DNA of 60,811 nucleotides from JAWXBM01 sp034440115 (GTDB taxonomy: Bacteria > Pseudomonadota > Gammaproteobacteria > Xanthomonadales > SZUA-36), in assembly GCA_034440115.1 (NCBI GenBank), contig JAWXBM010000131.1, positions 1 to 60,811 on the forward strand, written 5' to 3'. The position numbers were made by a program, and so were the translations under genes. The notes below the pieces were generated by a model. The model saw only the letters and a program-made list of their open reading frames with translations, made no database searches and was not told the DNA's origin. Numbering within the stretch: position 1 is the stretch's first letter; each line of letters starts with the position of its first letter. Below are positions 36,189-43,646 of the stretch, piece by piece.

Positions 36189-36877
36189 TTCAATTCGAGC
36201 ATGTCAGCAAGCGATACGCTGAAGGCATCTATGCATTGAGGGATGTCAGCTTTGCACTGGCGGCCGGTGAAATGGTTTTTCTTACCGGACACTCCGGGGC
36301 AGGCAAAAGCACACTATTGCGACTGGTCTTGATGCTGGAGCAAGCTACCAGGGGACAGGTTGTAGTCAATGGTAACAACCTGAGTGCCTTGTCCATGCGT
36401 GCAGCGCCACTGGTAAGGCAATCCATTGGCATGATCTTTCAGGATCATAAACTGCTCAGAAACAAGTCAGTTTTCGATAATGTCGCCTTACCCTTGCTGA
36501 TCGCCGGTTTACGCTATGCGGAAATTCGCAAGCGCGTAAGAGCCGCGCTGGATAAGGTCAGCTTGTTGCACCGTGAAAAATCTTGGCCTTTAACGCTTTC
36601 CGGCGGAGAGCAACAACGGGTTGGCATAGCCAGGGCCATCGTGTCCATGCCGCCCATCCTGCTGGCAGACGAGCCAACCGGCAATCTTGATCCGGATCTT
36701 TCAGCGGAGCTTTTCAATCTCTTCAGACAGCTTAATCAACAAGGCGTAACTGTGTTGATTGCCAGCCATAACCTATCGTTGATCAGACGTATGGGAAAAA
36801 GAGTACTCATTTTGTCCAAGGGCGGTTTGATTGACGATATTCCTGCAGACCCAATCTCCGAAGGCTTTTATCAGTGA
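36185..36877 (+). CDS. ftsE: Cell division ATP-binding protein FtsE
   Basis: A 230-residue ABC ATPase with Walker A GHSGAGKST, signature LSGGEQQRVGIARA, Walker B ILLADEPTGNLD. With FtsX it controls peptidoglycan hydrolases at the septum. It starts within the rhlB stop (ATGA) and its own stop overlaps the ftsX GTG (GTGA), giving a tightly coupled rhlB-ftsE-ftsX unit. ftsY, the usual upstream neighbour, is missing here. Confidence 0.95.
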   Translation: MIQFEHVSKRYAEGIYALRDVSFALAAGEMVFLTGHSGAGKSTLLRLVLMLEQATRGQVVVNGNNLSALSMRAAPLVRQSIGMIFQDHKLLRNKSVFDNVALPLLIAGLRYAEIRKRVRAALDKVSLLHREKSWPLTLSGGEQQRVGIARAIVSMPPILLADEPTGNLDPDLSAELFNLFRQLNQQGVTVLIASHNLSLIRRMGKRVLILSKGGLIDDIPADPISEGFYQ

Positions 36878-37836
36878 AGTCGCCGACCTTGAAAAAGCGC
36901 TTGCGATCATGGGGAAGGCGCCAGCTTTATAGCTTTTTTTCCAGCCTTGGTACCTTGCTCAGCCATAGATTTGGCACACTGATGACGGTCGTGGTCTTGG
37001 GCATCGCCATGGTATTACCGATCGGCCTGTTGCTGACTCTCGAAAATCTGCGTCAGATTGATTTGCAGCAGGATAACTGGGGCACACTAACCGTTTTTAT
37101 GCAGATTAATACCACGGCGGAACAGGTGCGTGGTTTTGAAGAAATACTCAAGCAGCAGGTAGTGGCCAAAACCAACACCATTTCTCCACAACAGGGCATG
37201 CAGGAGTTTCGCGAATCATCGGGCTTTGGCAAAGCGCTTGATATACTGGACAGTAATCCATTGCCATGGATTATCGAAGTTGAACCGGAATGGCTTGACG
37301 GTCTATCCATGGATGAGCAAGCGGAGTCGCTGACAGAATGGCTCGAAGCACAGGACCTGGTGGAGTCGGTAGTGGTGGATTCCAAGTGGCTGCAACGCCT
37401 GGCTGGTTTGATACGCCTTGGCGATGCATTTGTCAGCGTGCTGGGCTTCATGTTTTCGCTGGCCGTACTGGTGGTTATAGCCAATACCATCCGACTCGAT
37501 GTTGGAAACCGCGCTGAAGAGATTGAAATCCTCAGTCTGGTTGGGGCTGGGCCAGGCTTCATACGTCTGCCGTTCCTCTACTCAGGGTTTTGGTATGGTT
37601 TATTGGGCGCATTCTTCGCCTTGATATTGTTGGAACTGAGCCTGGCTTATCTGCGCGCACCTCTGGCCAGTCTGATGGACGCCTACGGAAACAGTTTCAG
37701 TCTGTCCGGGCTGACCATTCCGCAGGTACTGCTATTGTTTCTGGTTGGCGGAGCCTTGGGTTGGCTGGGGGCCTGGATAGCGGTGCAGCGTTATCTGCGG
37801 CAGTTAAACCGGGGAGGGCCTTTTCACAGGATTTAG
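36874..37836 (+). CDS. ftsX: Cell division protein FtsX
   Basis: A 320-residue membrane protein of the FtsX permease family. One hydrophobic segment near residues 40-60 (GTLMTVVVLGIAMVLPIGLL) precedes a periplasmic domain (about 65-185), then three C-terminal membrane segments. GTG 36874 overlaps the ftsE stop by 4 nt. It partners with FtsE and links to amidase activators in related bacteria. Confidence 0.93.
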   Translation: MKSPTLKKRLRSWGRRQLYSFFSSLGTLLSHRFGTLMTVVVLGIAMVLPIGLLLTLENLRQIDLQQDNWGTLTVFMQINTTAEQVRGFEEILKQQVVAKTNTISPQQGMQEFRESSGFGKALDILDSNPLPWIIEVEPEWLDGLSMDEQAESLTEWLEAQDLVESVVVDSKWLQRLAGLIRLGDAFVSVLGFMFSLAVLVVIANTIRLDVGNRAEEIEILSLVGAGPGFIRLPFLYSGFWYGLLGAFFALILLELSLAYLRAPLASLMDAYGNSFSLSGLTIPQVLLLFLVGGALGWLGAWIAVQRYLRQLNRGGPFHRI

Positions 37837-38030
37837 CCTCGCATTGAGACAGCCATCGCTCTGATGGGGAACGATTGGTCTGGAAAGATGTCCAAACGGG
37901 CGGTTGGAAGCCGGATTTCAAGCTGTGGCAGATGTGCCCGGCAACTGGCTTCGTATCAAGGTTTTTGGTCTGATGGGTTTTCAAAATTATGGCGTGCTGT
38001 GGTACCATTGGCGGCTACCCAGGAGGATTA

Positions 38031-38894
38031 ATGAGCACAGAATTAGTACCCAGTCATTTAATGGTTCCCGCCGGAACCGGTAGCCTTGACGCCTACATAC
38101 AGGAAGTCAACAAGGTTCCTATACTGACTCTGGAAGAAGAGCAGGTCCTGGCGCGGCGCTATCTTGAGGAAGAAGACCTCGAGGCTGCACGACGCATGGT
38201 ATTGGCGCATTTGCGCTTCGTAGTCCATGTAGCCAAGGGCTATACGGGTTACGGTCTTGCGCTCGGCGACCTGATTCAGGAAGGCAATATTGGTTTGATG
38301 AAAGCGGTCAAGCGTTTCGATCCGGACCATGGGGTTCGCCTAGTTTCCTTTGCCGTGCACTGGATACGGGCAGAAATGCACGAATTCATTTTACGCAATT
38401 GGCGCATCGTCAAAGTGGCTACGACCAAGGCGCAACGCAAACTGTTCTTCAATCTGCGTAAATCCAAGAAGCGTCTTGGCTGGCTGAGCAGCGATGAAGT
38501 CAACAAAGTGGCAAAGGACCTCGGGGTAAAACCTGAGGTCGTGCTGGAAATGGAGTCCCGTTTGTCTGGCCAGGATATTGGCTTTGATCTGTCGTCTGAC
38601 AACGATGACGAAAGCGCTTACGTAGCCCCAGTAGCGTTTCTGGAAAGCGAATTGGCAGATCCGCACTCGGAAGCAGAGTCGGATGATTATCGTGATCATA
38701 ACGATACCCTTTTGTACGCTGGTCTGGATGAGTTGGATGATCGCAGTCGTGACATTATCCGTTGTCGCTGGTTGCAGGAAGACAACAAGTCAACCTTGCA
38801 GGAATTGGCTGATCGATATGGTGTTTCAGCAGAGCGCATCCGGCAATTGGAAGCTAATGCTTTGAAGAAGATGAGGGCGGCAATTACCGCCTGA
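38031..38894 (+). CDS. rpoH: RNA polymerase sigma-32 factor
   Basis: A 287-residue heat-shock sigma factor (E. coli 284). The RpoH box QRKLFFNLRKSKKRLGWL lies near residues 134-151, with region 2 GLALGDLIQEGNIGLMKAVK and a region-4 helix-turn-helix at the end (TLQELADRYGVSAERIRQLE). Shine-Dalgarno AGGAGG at 38021-38026 fixes ATG 38031; an upstream in-frame ATG at 37989 is rejected. Short complementary stretches (GGTA and TACC) flank the ribosome site, so thermosensor folding is possible. It follows ftsX after 194 nt. Confidence 0.97.
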   Translation: MSTELVPSHLMVPAGTGSLDAYIQEVNKVPILTLEEEQVLARRYLEEEDLEAARRMVLAHLRFVVHVAKGYTGYGLALGDLIQEGNIGLMKAVKRFDPDHGVRLVSFAVHWIRAEMHEFILRNWRIVKVATTKAQRKLFFNLRKSKKRLGWLSSDEVNKVAKDLGVKPEVVLEMESRLSGQDIGFDLSSDNDDESAYVAPVAFLESELADPHSEAESDDYRDHNDTLLYAGLDELDDRSRDIIRCRWLQEDNKSTLQELADRYGVSAERIRQLEANALKKMRAAITA

Positions 38895-38928
38895 CTCCGC
38901 TGCCAAAGAAATACCAAAGAAATAGTTC

Positions 38929-38960
38929 AACGGCCTCCACAGCGGAGGCCGTTTTGTTTT
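38929..38960 (+). terminator. Terminator of rpoH
   Basis: AACGGCCTCC (38929-38938) and GGAGGCCGTT (38944-38953) form a perfect 10-bp stem with an ACAGC loop, followed by TTGTTTT. The next gene starts only 12 nt after it. Confidence 0.88.
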
Positions 38961-38967
38961 AGGAGAG
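38961..38967 (+). promoter_or_regulatory. Shine-Dalgarno for the TTG start of the lysC-lysA fusion
   Basis: AGGAGAG lies 4 nt before TTG 38972. The only near ATG, at 39005, has no comparable site, so TTG is favoured. Confidence 0.6.
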
Positions 38968-38971
38968 AACC

Positions 38972-41563
38972 TTGAGTGAGCGTGACGCCCAGCCTTGGGT
39001 AGTTATGAAGTTTGGTGGTACCAGTGTCAGCAGCGTTGCGCGTTGGCATACCATTATTACGCAAGCCGAAAGAGGTCGAAGCGAAGGACGCAAAGTGTTG
39101 TTGGTTGTGTCTGCCTTGTCAGGTATCACCAATTTACTGACGACTTTGGCGGAATCGAGCACGCCCGCAGACCGCGAACAACTGTTAACAGAAATCGAAT
39201 CTCGTCATCACGCCTTGCTGGCTGATCTGAAAATGCCAGTGAGCGAATTGTTCAACACGCAGTGGCAATCCCTGCAGTTGTTGTCGAAATCCATCGGATA
39301 TCCTGCCAAAGCTGGCGACCGCGCAGCCTTGTTGTCCCATGGTGAATTGCTTTCCAGTTCCATTGGGGTGCTGGCCTTTCAAGCAAAAGGTAAAACCATT
39401 TGCTGGCAGGATGCCAGGCAGTTGTTACGCGCTTCGCCTGATGCAGAGAGCAATCCGCTGTCTGTCAGATGCAGTGATGAAAGCGACCCGGAAGTTCAAG
39501 CATTATTGGCCAGCCAGGGTGGCTTGCATATTACCCAGGGATTTATTGCCAGTGATAGCAATGGTTCAACCTGTTTGTTGGGCCGAGGAGGGTCCGATAC
39601 TTCGGCAGCTTATTTCGCCGCACGCCTGCAGGCTGCTGCACTGGAAATATGGACTGATGTTCCTGGCATGTTTACTGCCGATCCACGCGTGGTACCCGAT
39701 GCGCGCCTGTTGAACAGTCTGGGTTATCGAGAAGCACAGGAACTGGCATCCATGGGTGCCAAGGTGTTACACCCGCCCAGCATTCAGCCGGTGCGCCGTC
39801 ACAATATCCCCCTTTTAATCAAGGATAGTGGCAGGCCAGAAGCTGCTGGAACCCTGATCAGTGCCGCAGATCGCGAGGCACAGGCGCAGGTGAAGGGTGT
39901 GGTCAGCCGCAAGGGCATTGTTTTGATCAACATGGAAAACCCCTCCATGTGGCAGCAGGCAGGCTTCCTGGCGGATGCTTTTGCCCTGTTCAAACAGCAT
40001 GGATTTTCGGTTGACCTGGTTTCAACTTCAGAATCTGCCGTTACGGTTAGCCTTGATCCGGAAACAGCAGCGGATGCCGATGGTGGCCGACTGGCGCGTT
40101 TCCTGGATGAGCTGTCTGGCTTGTGTCGCGTGGAATTGCGTCGCGATTGTGTTTCCATCAGCTTGGTAGGGAACGCGATCAGAACCATTTTGGGGCGTTT
40201 GTCATCGGCTCTGGAGGTGTTTCAGGACCGCCACGTGCATATGGTCACCCAGTCGGCCAATGATTTGAATCTCACCTTGGTGGTAGACCCGGACCATGCT
40301 GATATTCTGGTGAGAAAATTGCACCAGTTGCTGATTTCATCGCAAGCAGATGGGCGCTTGGAGTTTGGGCCCAGTTGGACTGAACTCAATCAGGAAAGCA
40401 GCGTCAACACGACAATCCCGATCTGGTGGCGCCAACGCCGGTCTGATTTACTGCAACTGCTGGCTGAACGTGATTGTGCTTATGTTTATGATCTTGAACA
40501 AGTCAGGCGGGCGGCAGACAGCTTGCTTAGCCTGCGTTCAGTGGATCGTATTTTGTACTCGGTCAAAGCCAACGACCACCCAGCCATCATTGAAACCCTC
40601 GCACAACGGGGACTGGGCTTTGAATGTGTGTCCATGAACGAAGTTCGGCACATTTTGGCTTTATTGCCTGACCACAGGCCCGCAGATATCCTGTTTACCC
40701 CTAATTTTGCCTCACGTCAGGAATACCAGGAAGCACGCGAGAGCGGCGTCACTATAACCATTGATAATGCCTGGGTGTTGCAACAATGGCCGGAAATTTT
40801 TGCCGACAGCGGTGTCTTTTTGCGACTGGATATCGAAAGCGGTCATGGTCACCATAAAAAGGTTATTACTTCTGGCAAAGATTCCAAATTTGGAATTTCA
40901 CTGAGCCATATCGACTTTTTGCAGACTGTTCTGCAGGCTCATAACATTCAGGTACTGGGTCTGCACACCCACACCGGAAGTGGAGTAACTGATGCCAGTG
41001 TCTGGCAGGACCAATTACAACGTTTGCTGAAAGTCCTGCCCAGTTTCCCGCATGCGAAAGTTCTGGATCTGGGAGGTGGTCTTGGTGTGCCTGAAAGACC
41101 GCTGCAATCAAGACTTGATCTGGCTGGAATGGACCTGCTGCTGGCTGACACTTTGGCCGTCACTTTGGCCAATAGGGATATCCAGATATGGTTGGAACCA
41201 GGACGTTACCTGGTAGCCGAGAGCGGCGTATTGCTGGCCCGGGTCAATCAATTGAAAGACAAAGGGCATTATCGTTATGCTGGTCTGGCTACCGGCATGA
41301 ACTCGTTGATTCGGCCGGCATTGTACGGGGCTTACCACGAAATCGTAAACCTCAGCCGGCTCGGCGAGAAAGCTGCGCACAATTACCGCATCGTTGGGCC
41401 GATTTGTGAATCCGGCGATGTGTTGGGCGAAAGTCGCTTGTTGCCAGAGTGCCATGAAGGCGATGTGTTGTTGATTGCCAACACAGGCGCTTATGGCCAT
41501 GTCATGTCGTCGCATTACAATCGACGTGAGCCGGCCACTGAATTAATTATGGTTGACCAGTAG
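38972..41563 (+). CDS. Bifunctional aspartate kinase/diaminopimelate decarboxylase
   Basis: An 863-residue fusion of the first and last enzymes of lysine synthesis. Residues about 1-450 are aspartate kinase (VMKFGGTSVSSVARW; FIASDSNGSTCLLGRGGSDT; two C-terminal ACT-like regulatory repeats). Residues about 470-863 are PLP-dependent diaminopimelate decarboxylase (PLP Lys532 in YSVKAND; Gly-rich GGGLGVP; active-site Cys812 in CESGDVLG). Such fusions are known in Xanthomonadaceae and some marine gammaproteobacteria. The usual start is TTG, supported by the Shine-Dalgarno; ATG 39005 is the alternative. The ACT repeats suggest feedback control by lysine. Confidence 0.93.
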   Translation: MSERDAQPWVVMKFGGTSVSSVARWHTIITQAERGRSEGRKVLLVVSALSGITNLLTTLAESSTPADREQLLTEIESRHHALLADLKMPVSELFNTQWQSLQLLSKSIGYPAKAGDRAALLSHGELLSSSIGVLAFQAKGKTICWQDARQLLRASPDAESNPLSVRCSDESDPEVQALLASQGGLHITQGFIASDSNGSTCLLGRGGSDTSAAYFAARLQAAALEIWTDVPGMFTADPRVVPDARLLNSLGYREAQELASMGAKVLHPPSIQPVRRHNIPLLIKDSGRPEAAGTLISAADREAQAQVKGVVSRKGIVLINMENPSMWQQAGFLADAFALFKQHGFSVDLVSTSESAVTVSLDPETAADADGGRLARFLDELSGLCRVELRRDCVSISLVGNAIRTILGRLSSALEVFQDRHVHMVTQSANDLNLTLVVDPDHADILVRKLHQLLISSQADGRLEFGPSWTELNQESSVNTTIPIWWRQRRSDLLQLLAERDCAYVYDLEQVRRAADSLLSLRSVDRILYSVKANDHPAIIETLAQRGLGFECVSMNEVRHILALLPDHRPADILFTPNFASRQEYQEARESGVTITIDNAWVLQQWPEIFADSGVFLRLDIESGHGHHKKVITSGKDSKFGISLSHIDFLQTVLQAHNIQVLGLHTHTGSGVTDASVWQDQLQRLLKVLPSFPHAKVLDLGGGLGVPERPLQSRLDLAGMDLLLADTLAVTLANRDIQIWLEPGRYLVAESGVLLARVNQLKDKGHYRYAGLATGMNSLIRPALYGAYHEIVNLSRLGEKAAHNYRIVGPICESGDVLGESRLLPECHEGDVLLIANTGAYGHVMSSHYNRREPATELIMVDQ

Positions 41564-41826
41564 TGTCCCAAGGTTAATCGGAAAAAATCAATTGGCTTTT
41601 GAAAAGGTTGTAGATTTCGTCGATCACGATGAATGTAAGCAGTTGACCTATTGACATTCGTTCGACCTTAGTCCAGGTTTAAGATCTGTGTCAGGTGCGG
41701 CGAAGCCTTCCATTTCACACCACCCTCACGCCACCTCCACTACTGCGTGACATGCTATGTGACATTCTGCTGCAACTAAAGTGCCGACATCGGTCGGTTC
41801 TGCTGCAGCGTAAAGCGAGAATTCGA

Positions 41827-42105
41827 ATGCCAAGCAGTCCGATCGAGCCGCAACCGGCCGTGTCAGAGCAGACCTTGACCGTCCCACAGACCCCGGGACG
41901 AATGCTTTGCTTTCAGCGTTTACAGCGAATCCTCGCTGTAGCGGGCATCGTGATAGCGGCTCCATTCTTCGCGTGGCTCGTACTTGGAATGCTCGAGAGC
42001 GTCCCGTCCATGGTCGACGTATTCGGCATGACCGGGTTGCGCATTCCCGCATCTATAACGATCTGCGGCCTGTTGATGTCAGCAATCGGGTTTTATGAAC
42101 CCTGA
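41827..42105 (+). CDS. Small two-helix membrane protein, unknown
   Basis: A 92-residue protein with a 30-residue polar start and two predicted membrane helices (about 37-58, VAGIVIAAPFFAWLVLGML, and 72-90, IPASITICGLLMSAIGFY). I do not recognise a family. ATG 41827 starts right after a modest purine-rich stretch; a GTG at 41695 would add 44 odd residues and is rejected. Codon use is richer in C-ending codons than in the flanking core genes, which hints at different ancestry. It is first of three small membrane genes. The 263-nt region before it has no other gene. Confidence 0.5.
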   Translation: MPSSPIEPQPAVSEQTLTVPQTPGRMLCFQRLQRILAVAGIVIAAPFFAWLVLGMLESVPSMVDVFGMTGLRIPASITICGLLMSAIGFYEP

Positions 42106-42168
42106 AGCATGCAGGCCAAAACTTACCTTCGGCCTGTTCCTTGGAAGCAATATAAAGGAGAAATTAAT

Positions 42169-42354
42169 ATGTTAAAACTTTCCGACTTTTTCATCCTGCT
42201 GGCGGTGGCGGTGTCGTTCGCCATATCCGGTTTTTTCTGGTTCAACGGATTCCGCGAACAAGGCCTGTTCACCGCTATCTGGGTGCCATCGATTCTCGCC
42301 TTCGGAATCTACTTCAAACTGGCAAGCCTGGCTGCCCGGGGAGGTTCACGGTGA
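42169..42354 (+). CDS. Small membrane protein, unknown
   Basis: A 61-residue, very hydrophobic protein with two helices (LSDFFILLAVAVSFAISGFF and GLFTAIWVPSILAFGIYF) and a short basic tail. AAGGAG at 42155-42160 sits 8 nt before ATG 42169, which supports real translation. Its TGA overlaps a GTG start (GTGA) of the next gene, so the pair is translationally coupled. Family and function are not recognised. Confidence 0.65.
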   Translation: MLKLSDFFILLAVAVSFAISGFFWFNGFREQGLFTAIWVPSILAFGIYFKLASLAARGGSR

Positions 42355-42506
42355 GTGATACCATGTTGCTTTCCCTCGGCATTTTCGTTTTCTCAATGCT
42401 CTGCATCGGTCTTGGCCTCACCTACTGGGAATTCAAACACGGCGAGCCTCATAAGGAACAGAAAGAGGCGGAGCGGATGAAAGAAAGCTTGAGGGACGCA
42501 GTCTGA
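42351..42506 (+). CDS. 51-residue single-helix membrane protein, unknown
   Basis: Read from GTG 42351 (overlapping the previous stop) to TGA 42504-42506: an N-terminal helix MLLSLGIFVFSMLCIGLGLT then a charged tail rich in Glu/Lys (HKEQKEAERMKE). The in-frame ATG 42363 is an alternative start. The coupling to the 61-residue gene and the amphipathic tail support a real product. Function unknown. Confidence 0.55.
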   Translation: MSDTMLLSLGIFVFSMLCIGLGLTYWEFKHGEPHKEQKEAERMKESLRDAV

Positions 42507-42568
42507 TCTCAGCTGTTTTGGACGCTGAATCTAATTACGGTGAGACCCAATCCCGTTGGCGTGGGTCT

Positions 42569-43612
42569 TCAGATCGTTGACGGTAGTGGTTTTTTGCCTA
42601 TATTTCTGCACAGTCTGGCCAGCCCCTGAACCCAGACTTCGCTGTCGTTAAGACAGGGCAGAAGGCAGAAACTTTTGCCTCCAGCCTGCAGGAAAGTCTC
42701 ACGACCCTGCATGCCCATCTCTTCAAGGGTCTCAAGATTGTCGACGACGAATGCTGGGCAGGCTACTGCGAGGTGCCTGATACCCTTTGACGGCAGTTCA
42801 GCCAACACTTGGTCGGTGTAAGGCGTCAGCCAGGGCAGTCGACCCAGCCGTGATTGAAAACTGACACTGAATTGGCCTGGTTCAAGTTCAAGGTAAGCCG
42901 CGATCTCACGGGAAGTGACGTAGACCTGATGACGATAACAGGTCGCATGAGCCGGTGAAGGCCCATCGCAACAATTATCCCGTTTGAGACAATGTTGACC
43001 GGTTGGATCCGCCTTGGTGAGATGCCTTTCAGGCAGGCCGTGGTAACTGAACAGCAAGTGATCCCATTGCTCCGGAAGATTCTCTCGAATGATCTCGCCC
43101 CAGGCGCGGGTGTGTTCTGCACTTTGGTAGAAAGGCGGCAGCACCAAACTCGACATGGATTCTGGTAATCCCTTTTCTACTGCTTTCACCGAAGTGGTTA
43201 CCGTGGACTCTGCAAATTGAGGATAAAGCGGTATCACACAAATCTGCTGGACACCCTGGCTTTGTAGTTTTGCAATGCCTTGTTCAATGCCGGGTTTCCC
43301 ATAGCGCATGCTCAGGACCACCGGCGCTTGAAGTTCTTCCTGTAGTCTGTCCGCCAGCGCCTGGCTTTTTACCAGTAGTGGTGAACCTTCATCCGACCAT
43401 ATTTTTTCGTAAGCTTCAGCGCTGTTGCGTGGTCTGAACGGCAGTATGAATCCGCTCACGATGAGTCGGCGCAACAACCAGGGAGTATCAAGTACGTAGG
43501 GATCCATCAGGAATTTTCCCAAGTAGCGTCTGACATCTTTCACTGACGGTGAATCGGGCGTACCGAGATTTATCAGCAGGTAACCGGTCTTATTGTTTTG
43601 AGTTGATTGCAT
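42569..43612 (-). CDS. hemH: Ferrochelatase
   Basis: A 347-residue enzyme that inserts Fe(II) into protoporphyrin IX to make heme B. The conserved SYHG (His191) and the C-terminal acidic ETLEEMG motif hold the active site. A Cys-rich insertion contains Cys208, Cys214, Cys215, Cys225 (HCLKRDNCCDGPSPAHATC), absent from the E. coli enzyme; some bacterial ferrochelatases carry a [2Fe-2S] cluster on Cys ligands, so this could be metal-binding. ATG 43612 (MQSTQNNKTG) has GGA at a suitable distance and avoids a 14-nt overlap that the upstream ATG would create. It follows gcvP on the minus strand. Confidence 0.93.
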   Translation of the reverse strand: MQSTQNNKTGYLLINLGTPDSPSVKDVRRYLGKFLMDPYVLDTPWLLRRLIVSGFILPFRPRNSAEAYEKIWSDEGSPLLVKSQALADRLQEELQAPVVLSMRYGKPGIEQGIAKLQSQGVQQICVIPLYPQFAESTVTTSVKAVEKGLPESMSSLVLPPFYQSAEHTRAWGEIIRENLPEQWDHLLFSYHGLPERHLTKADPTGQHCLKRDNCCDGPSPAHATCYRHQVYVTSREIAAYLELEPGQFSVSFQSRLGRLPWLTPYTDQVLAELPSKGIRHLAVACPAFVVDNLETLEEMGMQGRETFLQAGGKSFCLLPCLNDSEVWVQGLARLCRNIGKKPLPSTI

Positions 43613-43646
43613 AGTGAAGTTCCATTGCTCGACTAATGCTGATTGT

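Noticed and set aside
41695..41826. GTG start extending the 92-residue membrane protein
   Set aside because: Extra 44 residues are Arg/Leu/Pro-rich, lack a Shine-Dalgarno and do not resemble a leader.
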